Of a stretch of DNA of 64,000 nucleotides, positions 15,981 through 25,643 are shown piece after piece. A model generated the notes under the pieces. It had not been told where the DNA came from. It did not search any database and was given only the letters and a program-made list of their open reading frames with translations. A program made the translations under genes and the position numbers. The stretch is from Psychrobacter sp. I-STPA10. Its GTDB lineage: Bacteria > Pseudomonadota > Gammaproteobacteria > Pseudomonadales > Moraxellaceae. The stretch lies in contig NZ_VFYU01000026.1 of the NCBI RefSeq assembly GCF_021012795.1, positions 84,212 through 148,211 of the forward strand, written 5' to 3'. Position 1 is the stretch's first letter. Every line of letters starts with the position of its first letter.

Positions 15981-18900
15981 TTAAAAATGAAAATAAAGCG
16001 TGTCATCTGTAAACATTTGTTTTAATTGGCTTATGTTATCGTCATTTGGATAAATTCGCCAGTCATGATTTAAGGTCACATTAGCAATGGCATAGTCATT
16101 AAAAATACTCATACCCAGTGCCACGCAGCCATCATTTTGTGGCGGTTGTGCGTCTGTTTCTTCTGCTAGGGTGGGTGTGGTAGCTGTAGGCATGGTCGCT
16201 GCATTACCAGGTATCTGCTCAGATATTTGGGTAGACACTTGACCTGAGTAATACTCTTCAGCCATGTTTAATGACTCTGTCATATCCATATAATCACTAG
16301 GGTCATTATAATCACTGCCGTTATAATTTGTGTGATTGGTATTATCTACCTCTCTTTCTGCTCCTACATTGGCAGCATAAGTTGTGGCAACAGCAGGGAT
16401 AATGTCTTGTTGTGCAGATTTTAATAATGTCTGTAGTTGCTTTACAATCGCCACATCTTGGGCATGCACCTTAACACTGATTTTTTTGATCCAGCGTTGG
16501 CGGGCAGCAACCATATCATAAACATCTTCAAGACTGGCAAAAAGTCTGTCATCACGCTCACGGATGCTGCCTTTAACTACTACCACATTATCTACTTTTA
16601 ATAGGTCTTTGAGGCGGTTAAAACGCTCTGCATAACAACTGACTTCAAGGCGTGATGTGCCATCATCAAGAGTAATCACACAGCGATTACCGAAGTTTGC
16701 CACATCAATGATCAGCCCAGCAAAATAGGTGGTATTTTTGTAGCCTGTATCTGCTAGTTTATTGAGCTGAGCGCCTGAGGTGTAGTGTGCCAACTCGCTG
16801 CGATATTCATCAATAGGATGACCTGTCAGATACAGACCTAGGGTGTCTTTTTCAGCTTTTAGGCGGTGTTTGTCACCCCAAATGACATCTGCACCAGTCG
16901 GTAGCGGTGGTGCTTGGGTAACATCATCCATACCACCAAATAAATCCATCATGCCGATTTCACGATTTTTTCGATCTTGCTCAGCTGCTTGTACTGCATT
17001 GGGTAGTTGCGCCATCAATGCGCCACGGATTTCATGATGGCGATCGGCAGGCAGGTCAGGTCGTAGGGTAGTCGCAAAGTCATCAAAACAACCTGCTCGA
17101 ATCAATGCTTCTAGAGTACGTTTATTGACTTTTTTGGTATCAACACGGCGACAAAAATCATATAAATCTTTGAATAATCCCTCTTGTCTACGAGCAGTGA
17201 CTATCGATTCAACCGCCCCTTCACCAACGCCTTTAATAGCGCCTAAGCCATAAATGATATTGGTTGGTGTGTCAGCGACAAAGTACCATTCGCTGCGATT
17301 TACTGAAGGGTTATCAACGGTGAGATCAAAGTTTTCTCGGCAGTCATTAATAAAAAATACCACATTGTCGGTATTGTTCATGTCTGAGGTAAGAACTGCT
17401 GCCATAAATTCGGCAGGGTAGTAGTGTTTTAAATAAGCTGTTTGATAAGCCAGCACCCCATAGGCAGCAGAGTGTGATTTATTAAAGCCATAGCCTGCAA
17501 ACTTTTCCATCAAGTCAAACACCCCACCTGAGATGGCAGGATCAATGCCTTGAGCTGTTGCACCATCGACAAAGATATTGCGCTGCTTTGCCATCTCCTC
17601 AGGTTTTTTCTTACCCATCGCTCGGCGTAGCATGTCCGCACCGCCTAAGCTGTAGCCTGCCATCACCTGTGAGATTTGCATCACCTGCTCTTGGTAGACA
17701 ATGACGCCATTGGTGTTCTCTAAAATTGGCTCAAGATTGGGGTGATCATAGACCACCTCTTCACGTCCGTGCTTACGGTCAATGTACATCTCTACCATAC
17801 CTGCATCCAAAGGGCCGGGGCGATATAGGGCACACATGGCGATAACATCTTCGATATTGGTGGGTTGCAATTTGGCTAGGTATTTTTTCATACCGGTACT
17901 TTCTAGCTGAAATACGGCTGTGGTCTTGGCTTGTTGTAGTAACTGATAAGCATTGACATCATCTAAAGGCAAATCTTCGAGCTCAATGGGCGCTTGCCCT
18001 TCTTTTTGCCGACGTGTATTGATGTTTTTGACAGCAGCACTGATGACGGTAAGATTGCGTAGCCCCAAAAAGTCAAATTTGACCAGACCGACTGCTTCAA
18101 CATCATCTTTGTCATATTGGCTAACACGATGTCCCTCATCATCACAATAAATCGCACTAAAATCAGTGATTTTGTTGGGAGCAATGAGTACGCCACCTGC
18201 GTGTTTACCAACATTACGGGTGATGCCTTCAAGTTTGACCGCCATCTCCCAAATTTCATTGGCATCTTCATAATCCATGTTGTTTGGATCAGACAGTAAG
18301 GTTTTTAGCTGTGGCTCTTGGGTCACCGCATCACTGAGGCTAATACCGGGTGTTTTGGGGATAAGTTTAGAGATTTTATCTGCCAGACCATAGGATTTGC
18401 CTTGTACTCGTGCCACATCACGCACCACTGCTTTGGCTGCCATCGTACCAAAGGTGATGATTTGTGAGACTGCTTCTCGCCCATATTTACTGGCAACATA
18501 ATCAATGACCCGATCACGCCCTTCGATACAAAAGTCAATATCAAAGTCAGGCATGGACACACGCTCTGGATTCAAAAATCGCTCAAATAATAAGTCGTAG
18601 TGTAGGGGATCTAAATCAGTGATATTTAACGCATAAGCGACCAGCGAGCCTGCCCCAGAGCCCCGCCCAGGACCTACAGGCACACCATTGGCTTTTGCCC
18701 AACGGATAAAGTCCATCACAATCAAAAAGTAGCCCGGAAAGCCCATTGATAGGATAATACCAAGCTCATGCTCAAGACGTTGTTCATAAGGTTTGCGGAT
18801 ATCTGCCCAAGTGTGATCACGTTCATCTATTGGGTAGAGCTTATCTAAGCGAGCTTCAAGCCCACGTTGTGACTCAGCACGAAAAAAGGTTTCAATGGTC

Positions 18901-19745
18901 TCGCCTTCAGGCACAGGAAACTCAGGCAATACATTGATGCCAAGTTTAAGAATGACATTACAGCGTTTTGCCAATGCCAGTGTATTGCTGAGCACTTGTG
19001 GCAAGTCCACAAATAGCTGCTGCATTTCAGCTTGAGTTTTTAGGTATTGCTGATTTGAGTAGTTTCGAGGACGGTTGGGATCAGCAAGCACATAGGAGGT
19101 AGCGATACAGACCCGAGCTTCATGCGCATCAAAATCATCTGCTTGCAAAAAGCGAACGTCGTTATGAGCCACTATCGGGATGTGATGGCGACTACCTGCT
19201 AAGATGGCTTGCTCAATAAAGGCATCTTCACCGGCACGCTGGGTACGTTTTATCGCAAAATAAAGACGATTGCCAAAGTGCTGCTGATACGCTTTTAGCA
19301 GTTCATCACCACGCTCTGGCGTTGAGCCAGTTAATGCCTGACCCACATCAGATGCTTCAGTAAATAAAACGATCACCCCATCGCTATGACTAAATAGCTG
19401 CTCACGGGTGACAATAGGCATGCCTTTATTGTCAGGATTCATCTTACCTTCGGTAAAGCCTAAAGATACCACACGAGTAATGCTTTGATAGCCAGCATGA
19501 TTCATTGCCAGTAGGGTAAGACGAGTATTTTCATCACCTAGTAATATTTCACTGCCAATAATCGGTTTGATGTTTTCAGCTAAGCAAGCTCGATAAAACT
19601 TCACGGTGGCATAAAGGTTGGATAAATCGGTTAAAGCCAACGCTTTTTGTCCATCTGCGGCAGCTGCCTTTACCAATGGCTTGATGCGAACAATAGAGTC
19701 GGTGATTGAATATTCACTATGAATGCCAAGATGTACAAATGCCAT
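15981..19745 (-). CDS. dnaE: DNA polymerase III alpha subunit
   Basis: A 1254-residue replicative polymerase subunit. It has the N-terminal PHP domain (FVHLGIHSEYSI, ALTDLSNLYA), the polymerase core with GPGRGSGAGSLVAYAL and PDFDIDFC (catalytic Asp residues), the finger region with GYGFNKSHSAAYG, a helix-hairpin-helix part and the OB domain. It is about 90 residues longer than Escherichia coli DnaE because of a polar, acidic Asn/Asp/Tyr-rich linker near the C-terminus (around residues 1125-1195). It begins a minus-strand run toward Hpt and trmJ. The start ATG has only a weak ribosome site. Confidence 0.97.
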   Translation of the reverse strand: MAFVHLGIHSEYSITDSIVRIKPLVKAAAADGQKALALTDLSNLYATVKFYRACLAENIKPIIGSEILLGDENTRLTLLAMNHAGYQSITRVVSLGFTEGKMNPDNKGMPIVTREQLFSHSDGVIVLFTEASDVGQALTGSTPERGDELLKAYQQHFGNRLYFAIKRTQRAGEDAFIEQAILAGSRHHIPIVAHNDVRFLQADDFDAHEARVCIATSYVLADPNRPRNYSNQQYLKTQAEMQQLFVDLPQVLSNTLALAKRCNVILKLGINVLPEFPVPEGETIETFFRAESQRGLEARLDKLYPIDERDHTWADIRKPYEQRLEHELGIILSMGFPGYFLIVMDFIRWAKANGVPVGPGRGSGAGSLVAYALNITDLDPLHYDLLFERFLNPERVSMPDFDIDFCIEGRDRVIDYVASKYGREAVSQIITFGTMAAKAVVRDVARVQGKSYGLADKISKLIPKTPGISLSDAVTQEPQLKTLLSDPNNMDYEDANEIWEMAVKLEGITRNVGKHAGGVLIAPNKITDFSAIYCDDEGHRVSQYDKDDVEAVGLVKFDFLGLRNLTVISAAVKNINTRRQKEGQAPIELEDLPLDDVNAYQLLQQAKTTAVFQLESTGMKKYLAKLQPTNIEDVIAMCALYRPGPLDAGMVEMYIDRKHGREEVVYDHPNLEPILENTNGVIVYQEQVMQISQVMAGYSLGGADMLRRAMGKKKPEEMAKQRNIFVDGATAQGIDPAISGGVFDLMEKFAGYGFNKSHSAAYGVLAYQTAYLKHYYPAEFMAAVLTSDMNNTDNVVFFINDCRENFDLTVDNPSVNRSEWYFVADTPTNIIYGLGAIKGVGEGAVESIVTARRQEGLFKDLYDFCRRVDTKKVNKRTLEALIRAGCFDDFATTLRPDLPADRHHEIRGALMAQLPNAVQAAEQDRKNREIGMMDLFGGMDDVTQAPPLPTGADVIWGDKHRLKAEKDTLGLYLTGHPIDEYRSELAHYTSGAQLNKLADTGYKNTTYFAGLIIDVANFGNRCVITLDDGTSRLEVSCYAERFNRLKDLLKVDNVVVVKGSIRERDDRLFASLEDVYDMVAARQRWIKKISVKVHAQDVAIVKQLQTLLKSAQQDIIPAVATTYAANVGAEREVDNTNHTNYNGSDYNDPSDYMDMTESLNMAEEYYSGQVSTQISEQIPGNAATMPTATTPTLAEETDAQPPQNDGCVALGMSIFNDYAIANVTLNHDWRIYPNDDNISQLKQMFTDDTLYFHF

Positions 19746-19812
19746 AAACTTGCTCTAAAAGTATCAGCAAATATTAATATTAATGATGATTGCTGATTTA
19801 CTGTGATTTTTT

Positions 19813-19832
19813 GGATTATGAATACAGGCTCT
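19813..19832. repeat. Solo end of the 29101-29211 MITE family
   Basis: GGATTATGAATACAGGCTCT matches the reverse complement of the left end of the element at 29101-29120 at 19 of 20 positions. The other end is not seen here, so this is a relic. Confidence 0.65.
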
Positions 19833-19849
19833 AACAAAAATGAGGCTGC

Positions 19850-19943
19850 TATAGCCAATCTAATATAATGTCACCACAAGATAACCAAGTAGAGGTAATA
19901 CGTGTTGTATATCAAGCGAGGTTAACACTGTGGCGGATTTATA
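19850..19943. repeat. Weak relative of the 107-bp repeat
   Basis: The stretch starts TATAGCC, ends near TTTATAG, and contains TCAAGCGAGGTTAACACTGT, which resembles the AGCAAGCGAGCCTAACACCG core of the 107-bp elements. It is strongly diverged. Confidence 0.45.
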
Positions 19944-19975
19944 GTAGGTAGACCATAAGCCCCATTATTTTTGTA

Positions 19976-20011
19976 TTGCAATAGATGTTATTATAATAAC
20001 ATCTATTGCAA
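19976..20011. promoter_or_regulatory. Perfect 36-bp palindrome
   Basis: TTGCAATAGATGTTATTA is followed at once by its exact reverse complement, with no loop. It lies about 230 bp upstream of dnaE and 310 bp downstream of the glcB stop, between repeat relics. It lacks the T-run of a terminator. It could be an operator, a cruciform site or a collapsed inverted repeat. Confidence 0.8.
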
Positions 20012-20153
20012 ATTTCAGCCATTTGTTCGTAGGTGTATCCAATGATGGTACAGATTTGTACCATGTATTTATGACATTGAAGTGGATAAACATTTATCTG
20101 ATTTGTTAAAATGAGGAATACACACCTCCCTATTTTCCTTATTGAGCTAGCTA

Positions 20154-20193
20154 CTTTATAAGACGAATATCATACTTTTGCATAAGTCCTATT
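20154..20193. repeat. Relic of the 30145-30287 MITE family
   Basis: Read on the minus strand, AATAGGACTTATGCAAAAGT and the next 20 bases match the left 40 bp of the element at 30145 with a few changes. The other end is missing. Confidence 0.65.
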
Positions 20194-20215
20194 ACTAAAA
20201 AATTAGCGAACTAAC

Positions 20216-20285
20216 TGTAGGGCACATTTTATGTACCCATTAAAAATCCAATATAATATAAAAGGTGCGTAGAACGTACCCTACA
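20216..20285. repeat. 70-bp double-hairpin repeat
   Basis: The ends TGTAGGG and CCCTACA are inverted repeats, and each half can fold again (GGGCACATTTTATGTACCC; GGTGCGTAGAACGTACC). It lies just after the glcB stop and may act as its transcript end, though no T-run follows. Confidence 0.7.
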
Positions 20286-20321
20286 TTTTACTGTATGGGT
20301 GTTTTAAAGCTACATTTACCC

Positions 20322-22553
20322 CTAAATATTCTTCCTTTTAAACTCCCGTCGATAAGCATGTAAAAGTGGCTCGGTATAGCCTGAAGGTTGCTCGCCACCT
20401 TTTAAGATAAGCTCTTTAGCACATTGAAATGCCACAGAATCATCAAAGTTTGGTGCCATATTGCGATAAGCACTATCTCCAGCATTTTGCTTATCCACTT
20501 TTAATGCCATACGTTGGAGAGCGTCCACAACTTGTTGCTCGCTTATAACCTCATGCTGTAACCAATTTGCTAGTAGTTGTGAGGAAATACGCAGAGTCGC
20601 TCTATCCTCCATTAGGTCAATGTCGTGAATATCAGGCACTTTAGAACAGCCTATTCCTTGCTCTACCCAGCGAACCACATAACCTAAAATAGACTGGCAA
20701 TTATCATCAAGCTCTTGTTGAATTTCATCATTACGCCACAAACCCTCATCTGTAGCACTCGTTTGATCTGCTGATAAATTAGCCAGTGGAATGGTCATTA
20801 AGTCTTTAAAAGTATTACGCCGACCATTTGCAAGAAGCCTATTTTGTACCTCAAATATATTGACTTCATGATAGTGGGTAGCGTGCAAGGTAGCAGCAGT
20901 AGGTGAAGGAACCCAAGCTGTCGAAGCACCTTCTTTGAGCTGGTCTATTTTTTTATCTAGCATCTGTGCCATTTGTTCAGTTTTGGTCCACATTCCTTTA
21001 CCAATTTGTGCTTTGCCTTGGAATCCATGCACCAGTCCAGCATCTACATTATTATTTTCATAAGCAAGCTTCCACGGTGCTGTTTGCAGTTCTGCTTTGC
21101 GTAACATTGGACCTGCATACATTGAGGTATGAATTTCATCGCCAGTGCGATCCAAAAATCCAGTATTGATAAACGCAATTCTATTGCTACCAGTAGCAAT
21201 ACAGGCATCAAGATTTAATGAGGTACGGCGTTCCTCGTCCATACAGCCGATTTTTAACGTAAGCTGTGGTAAGCCTAATAGATTTTCAATAGCACTGAAC
21301 AAATCACAAGTAAACTGTACTTCATCAGGTCCATGTAATTTAGGTTTTACAATGTATATTGAGCCAGTACGGGAATTACGCAGTGGATTTTTTAAGTCTA
21401 ATCCAGGAATAGCAGCGGCAGCAGTAATAACGCCATCCATTATTCCCTCAAAGATTTCGTCGCCATTTTGATCTAAGATAGCTGGATTTTGCATCAAAGG
21501 GCCGACATTACGTACAAACATTAAAGAACGCCCATGTAATCTAAGCTCATTACCTTTTACATCGGTATAGTAGCGATCCTCATTGGGCTGTCGAGTAAAA
21601 GTTTTACCATTTTTAGAAATATCAACTTCCAGTTCTCCTGTATTTAACCCAAGCCAATTTGAATATCCTAAAGTCTTATCTTCAGCATCTACCGCAGCCG
21701 TTGAGTCTTCAAAATCAATAATCGTAGTTAGGGCTGACTCCATAACAATGTCTTTAACCCCTGCTTTATCTTGCTTACCAATTTGTGAGTTGGGATCAAT
21801 TTGGATTTCAAAATAAAGTCCATTGTTTATGATTAAAATGGCATCAGGTTGGCTTTTATCTCCTCTAAAACCTGCATATACCTTAGGTGATCGTAATTGA
21901 ACCGATTGACCATCAATCTGTGCTGTGAGCTCTCCAGACTCAATAGAATACTTGGTGACATCTTTGTGTGAGCCAGTAGCCAATGGAATAACCCTATCCA
22001 AAAACTCTCGTCCCCATTCAATCACCTTTTGACCCCGCTTTTCATCATAACCTGTCATCTGATTTTGTGAGTCTTGTTGCTCAATGGCATTAGTGCCATA
22101 TAGGGCATCATACAAAGAACCCCAACGAGCATTTAATGCATTTAATGCAAAACGGGCATTTAAAGCAGTAATAACCAGCTGTGGACCAGCCTTTTGTGCA
22201 ATTTCTTGATCTATATTGTTTGTTGATATTTCAAATGCTTCTGGCGTTTCTACCAGATAGCCAATATGACGCAAAAAGTTTTCATACGCTTTGGCGTATT
22301 CCTCTGACGTTTGTGGACTTTGATGCTGTTGATGCCAATCATCTATCTGGGCTTGTAAATCGTCACGTTTGGCAAGTAGCTTGCGATTACGTGGGGTAAA
22401 TTTTTCAACAATGTTACCAAAGCCTTGCCAGAACTGTTGTTGCTGCTGTTTTGAGGTTTTACCAATACTAGGCAACAAGGTTTCAGAAATAAACTGATAA
22501 AGAATGGGGTCTATGTGTAGTCCACCAGCTTCAATGCGTTTCATGCGTTTCAT
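20322..22553 (-). CDS. glcB: Malate synthase G
   Basis: A 743-residue malate synthase of the G type (Escherichia coli GlcB about 723), which condenses glyoxylate and acetyl-CoA to malate in the cytosol. Diagnostic stretches are [29 protein letters not shown] near the active site, and the C-terminal part with [17 protein letters not shown] and [22 protein letters not shown] 5 nt before the ATG at 22553 fixes the start; the first nine bases are duplicated (MKRMKR). It is divergent from a CGNR-type regulator 265-330 bp away, a likely but unproven control link. No isocitrate lyase is in the window. Confidence 0.96.
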   Translation of the reverse strand: MKRMKRIEAGGLHIDPILYQFISETLLPSIGKTSKQQQQQFWQGFGNIVEKFTPRNRKLLAKRDDLQAQIDDWHQQHQSPQTSEEYAKAYENFLRHIGYLVETPEAFEISTNNIDQEIAQKAGPQLVITALNARFALNALNARWGSLYDALYGTNAIEQQDSQNQMTGYDEKRGQKVIEWGREFLDRVIPLATGSHKDVTKYSIESGELTAQIDGQSVQLRSPKVYAGFRGDKSQPDAILIINNGLYFEIQIDPNSQIGKQDKAGVKDIVMESALTTIIDFEDSTAAVDAEDKTLGYSNWLGLNTGELEVDISKNGKTFTRQPNEDRYYTDVKGNELRLHGRSLMFVRNVGPLMQNPAILDQNGDEIFEGIMDGVITAAAAIPGLDLKNPLRNSRTGSIYIVKPKLHGPDEVQFTCDLFSAIENLLGLPQLTLKIGCMDEERRTSLNLDACIATGSNRIAFINTGFLDRTGDEIHTSMYAGPMLRKAELQTAPWKLAYENNNVDAGLVHGFQGKAQIGKGMWTKTEQMAQMLDKKIDQLKEGASTAWVPSPTAATLHATHYHEVNIFEVQNRLLANGRRNTFKDLMTIPLANLSADQTSATDEGLWRNDEIQQELDDNCQSILGYVVRWVEQGIGCSKVPDIHDIDLMEDRATLRISSQLLANWLQHEVISEQQVVDALQRMALKVDKQNAGDSAYRNMAPNFDDSVAFQCAKELILKGGEQPSGYTEPLLHAYRREFKRKNI

Positions 22554-22626
22554 GTGATCTCCTTAAAGAATATAGCTTCTAAGTTTGAGTGGCTGGCTAC
22601 AAAAATAAAACTTTGCAGCCATCGGA

Positions 22627-22709
22627 CTTTTTAGGATTGCTTTTGTTTTACTGTGTCGCTTTTAAATCCTAAAAAGATTAAAATACACTCTAACCCCCTT
22701 AGGGGGTTA
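22627..22709. promoter_or_regulatory. Inverted repeat and 19-bp palindrome between glcB and the CGNR gene
   Basis: CTTTTTAGGATT (22627-22638) and AATCCTAAAAAG (22665-22676) are a perfect 12-bp inverted pair 26 nt apart. Next to it TAACCCCCTTAGGGGGTTA (22691-22709) is a perfect palindrome. Both lie between two divergent promoters, so operator use is more likely than termination. Confidence 0.6.
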
Positions 22710-22832
22710 TTGTCAACTGGCTAATTTATATAAGGTGGTGTCGTTATGTTTTGTTCAAGTTGATTTTGAGTTTGCTATGATTTTGATAAAAGAGTTATTG
22801 CCTCACTAATCATTCAGTTGCGATATACTGTT

Positions 22833-23510
22833 ATGGTTGAAAAAGGCTCAGTGTCAGGATTTTATAAAGGTAACTCTTCAATGAACAGCTCAATGAACAG
22901 CTCTAAAATAAGTACACCTCAAATAAACACCCCTAAACTTGATTTTGTGTTTTATGGTGGTTGTCCAAGTTTGGATTTATTTAATACCTTAAGACGACGC
23001 AAAGACCCACAGCATGTCACTGAAGATTTGTTGCTTCAGCAAGATGGTTTAAAAAAATGGCTACTCAAAGCACAGCATAGATCTGGGTGGGCAGAACTTT
23101 TGCCACCACTACACCCAAATGCTCGCAATGCTGTGGTATCAAAAGATCTGCAAACACAGGCAATACAGCTACGCTCGATCATAGAAAGATTGTTGGCTAA
23201 AGATTTTGTGCCAGAAGATATCCATACGCTCAATCAGATGGCACAGTTAAAACCGTATTGGCAATTGTCGATAGAAGATGGTGTATTGGTGACAAAGCAT
23301 AATCTTGAGTTAGAAAGTGTTTTGGGCTTGATTGCTGAAGATTGTATGCAGTTATTTAGCTCTAATTTATGCGAAAAAATTAAAGAGTGTGCGCATGAGC
23401 GTTGCGGTATTGTATTTTTAGATAGGTCAAATGGTTCAAAAAGGAACTGGTGCTCGATGAAGGAATGTGGCAATCGTGCCAAAGCGTCAAGGTTTGCGCA
23501 AAAAGATTAG
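22833..23510 (+). CDS. CGNR zinc-finger regulator (ABATE domain)
   Basis: A protein of about 225 residues. Its N-terminal part, with FYGGCPSLDLFNTL, fits the ABATE (ligand-binding-like) domain, and the C-terminal end CAHERCGIVFLDRS...WCSMKECGNRAKASRF is a CGNR zinc finger with its four cysteines, likely DNA-binding. Start choice is uncertain: TTG at 22818, ATG at 22833, or ATG at 22881, which has AAAGG 10 nt upstream; conserved sequence only begins after 22920. Codons around 22881-22904 repeat a 12-bp unit (MNSSMNSS). Divergence from glcB suggests it controls glyoxylate use; that is inference. Confidence 0.8.
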   Translation: MVEKGSVSGFYKGNSSMNSSMNSSKISTPQINTPKLDFVFYGGCPSLDLFNTLRRRKDPQHVTEDLLLQQDGLKKWLLKAQHRSGWAELLPPLHPNARNAVVSKDLQTQAIQLRSIIERLLAKDFVPEDIHTLNQMAQLKPYWQLSIEDGVLVTKHNLELESVLGLIAEDCMQLFSSNLCEKIKECAHERCGIVFLDRSNGSKRNWCSMKECGNRAKASRFAQKD

Positions 23511-23517
23511 GGTCATA

Positions 23518-23558
23518 GTGAGCCATATTAAGTTTAGCTTAGGCTTAATATGGCTCAC
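23518..23558 (+). terminator. Hairpin after the CGNR gene
   Basis: GTGAGCCATATTAAG and CTTAATATGGCTCAC form a perfect 15-bp stem with an 11-nt loop, 8 bp past the stop, followed by TCTCTTTTATG. It probably ends transcription from both sides, since a minus-strand gene converges here. Confidence 0.75.
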
Positions 23559-23573
23559 TCTCTTTTATGACAA

Positions 23574-23624
23574 CTTTTAATCCTGACTTTTAATCCTGAC
23601 TTTTAATCCTGATTTTTAATCACA
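23574..23624. repeat. 13-bp tandem repeats
   Basis: CTTTTAATCCTGA occurs three times in a row plus a partial fourth copy, in the convergent gap and touching the stop of the DUF2788 gene. Confidence 0.85.
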
Positions 23625-23838
23625 GTACCCACTTTTCAAATACCACTTCCAGTACCACTTTAAGCAAAAAGCCCACAAAGCCTGCACCGAGTGCCACAAA
23701 AATCCAAAATGTGCCCGCCTTTCCTGCCTCAGACTTTTTGGCAATGTCCCACATAATAAAAAATAAAAAGCCAATAAATATGGGCAGTAAAACATACATG
23801 CCTAAACTAGTAACGGTTTCAGCAGAAATAGCAAACAT
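23620..23838 (-). CDS. DUF2788 small membrane protein
   Basis: A 72-residue inner-membrane protein with two hydrophobic segments (about 10-30, YVLLPIFIGFLFFIMW, and about 45-65, WIFVALGAGFVGFLLKVVLE) joined by a short polar loop DIAKKSEAGKAG. Size and sequence fit DUF2788, a family without assigned function. ATG at 23838 is chosen over a longer frame because AAAGGAG lies 7 nt upstream. Its neighbour upstream on the same strand is a glutamine amidotransferase gene. Confidence 0.8.
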   Translation of the reverse strand: MFAISAETVTSLGMYVLLPIFIGFLFFIMWDIAKKSEAGKAGTFWIFVALGAGFVGFLLKVVLEVVFEKWVL

Positions 23839-23908
23839 GGTGATTCTCCTTTGATTATGCTGGCGATGCGTTTGTAAATTATGTAAATAAAGCGTGTAGA
23901 TAAAGCAT

Positions 23909-24607
23909 CTAACACAGCCCAATAGAATTTAGCCAATTGCTAACCACTTTTTTGCCCGCTATGACCAAGCCATTGCCATATTTTTGCGCATCATGACGAA
24001 TTTTTTGAATATCCACATTGGCAGTATTTAGCTCACAAGCGTGTCCGACCAACCAGTGCTCAATCTTTGTTGGATCTGCTTCAAGGTGAAATTGCAATGC
24101 CAATACATGATGGTTATACATAAATGCCTGATTTGGGCATAACTGAGTTGCGGCAAGACAAACACAGCCTTCAGGTATATCAAATTGGTCACCATGCCAA
24201 TGCAAGACAGGCACATCTTGTAAAGGTTGCAGTGGATTATGAATGTTAGTTGCAAGCTGCAATGTCCCAAAGCCTATTTCTTTACCAGACATGGGATAAA
24301 CGCTGGCTCCTAATAGTCGAGCAAATAACTGTGCCCCCAAACAAATACCTAACATGGGTTTGTTTGCTGTTAGTCGTTTGGCAATAAAATCCAATTCTTG
24401 TTGTAAAAATGGATACAATGCGTCATCAAATGCCCCAATGGGTGCACCAAGCACTACCAGCAGATCATCTGCTAAGGGATCTAATGTGGCAAAATCAACC
24501 GTCGGTGCTTCAACATAGGTAATATTAAAGTGCAATGCCTTGAATACTTTTTCTAAAATACCAAGGTCTTCAAAGTGAATATGGCGAATGACTAAGACCG
24601 TTTTCAT
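23909..24607 (-). CDS. Class I glutamine amidotransferase-like protein
   Basis: A 232-residue protein of the GMP-synthase-type glutaminase fold. The nucleophile Cys lies in PMLGICLGAQLFARLLG, and the catalytic His-Glu pair in ALQFHLEADPTKIE. The stand-alone form (no synthetase domain) groups with gamma-glutamyl hydrolase-like amidotransferases such as those acting on gamma-glutamyl compounds, or with unassigned ones. The acceptor is unknown. The gene lies about 70 bp before the DUF2788 gene and 74 bp after yggS, all minus strand, so the three may form an operon. Confidence 0.85.
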   Translation of the reverse strand: MKTVLVIRHIHFEDLGILEKVFKALHFNITYVEAPTVDFATLDPLADDLLVVLGAPIGAFDDALYPFLQQELDFIAKRLTANKPMLGICLGAQLFARLLGASVYPMSGKEIGFGTLQLATNIHNPLQPLQDVPVLHWHGDQFDIPEGCVCLAATQLCPNQAFMYNHHVLALQFHLEADPTKIEHWLVGHACELNTANVDIQKIRHDAQKYGNGLVIAGKKVVSNWLNSIGLC

Positions 24608-24681
24608 AACTTATCCTAATAAAGTGTGTAATTCCTAATAACCTAATAAAGTGCATAACATAAATAAATATGTTAAATAGA

Positions 24682-25452
24682 CTATTGCTCAGGCCAGTAA
24701 TAACTATCGGGTAACGCTCTTGCACCAAATAACGCCTGACCAATCCGCACAATGGTCGCCCCTTCTTCTATTGCTATCTCAAAATCCCCTGACATACCCA
24801 TAGATAACTCATCCATACACATATCAGTAGATTGGTTAAGACGCAAATCATCACGCAACTGGTCACGTAAGTTTCGTAGTAATACAAAACACTCTCTCAC
24901 CTTAGCATTATTATTAGATAGCAATGCTAACGTCATTAACCCCTTTACCTTTAACCGATAAAATGGCTGTATGTCATGAAGAAACTGAGCAACTTCACTT
25001 GGCTGTAGTCCATATTTGCTTGCTTCATTAGAAGTGTTGACTTGAACCAATACCTCTAAATCACGGTTTTCAAGCTCTAAACGTTGATGCAGTTTTTTGG
25101 CAACTTTTAGGCTATCTAATGCCTGAAACTCTGAGGCAAAACGGGCAACATATTTAATCTTGTTGGTTTGCAGGTGACCAATAACTGACCACTGAATTTC
25201 TAAATCAGATAGACTTTCTGACTTATCGAGGGCTTCTTGTACCTTATTTTCACCAAAATTATGAAACCCAAGTTGATAAGCCATACGAATCCTAGCTTCA
25301 TCGACTGTTTTACTGACAGGCAATAAACGAACCGTACTGGCATCTCGTCCTGAGCGCTGACAGGCTTGCTCAATACGTTGCTGTATATGATGAAAGTTTG
25401 CTGACAGTTGCGTGAGGCTTTCAGCCTTTGAATATTGTGGTTTGTGTATCAC
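24682..25452 (-). CDS. yggS: YggS/PLPHP pyridoxal-phosphate homeostasis protein
   Basis: A 256-residue single-domain PLP-binding TIM-barrel protein. Conserved stretches are LLPVSKTVD (Schiff-base Lys), NFGENKVQEAL, WSVIGHLQTNKIKY, LMTLAL and the phosphate-binding LSMGMSGDFEIAIEEGATIVRIGQALFG. The family controls free PLP and amino-acid pools and has no known enzyme activity. GTG at 25452 is chosen over TTG at 25467 because AAGGA lies 7 nt before the GTG. It is divergent from a MocR regulator, a class that itself binds PLP. Confidence 0.9.
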   Translation of the reverse strand: MIHKPQYSKAESLTQLSANFHHIQQRIEQACQRSGRDASTVRLLPVSKTVDEARIRMAYQLGFHNFGENKVQEALDKSESLSDLEIQWSVIGHLQTNKIKYVARFASEFQALDSLKVAKKLHQRLELENRDLEVLVQVNTSNEASKYGLQPSEVAQFLHDIQPFYRLKVKGLMTLALLSNNNAKVRECFVLLRNLRDQLRDDLRLNQSTDMCMDELSMGMSGDFEIAIEEGATIVRIGQALFGARALPDSYYWPEQ

Positions 25453-25616
25453 TGTGTTTTCCTTCAACAGACGATGCTGGGTATGGGTTAAAATGGTTGG
25501 TTACAAATAACTGCTTATTAAAAGCATTTTTAACCTTGTTCTTTATTAACCAAGATTAACAATGACGTACAAACGAAAGTTAATCATTTTACTTTTTTAT
25601 AAATTGATTTATTATG

Positions 25617-25632
25617 TTTGTACTAATACAAA
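25617..25632. promoter_or_regulatory. Candidate operator TTTGTA-CTAA-TACAAA
   Basis: A perfect 6-bp inverted repeat with 4-nt centre lies 11 bp before the MocR gene start, and another TACAAA half-site is at 25568-25573. The place suggests autoregulation; no footprint knowledge backs it. Confidence 0.4.
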
Positions 25633-25643
25633 TAGGATTTTGT

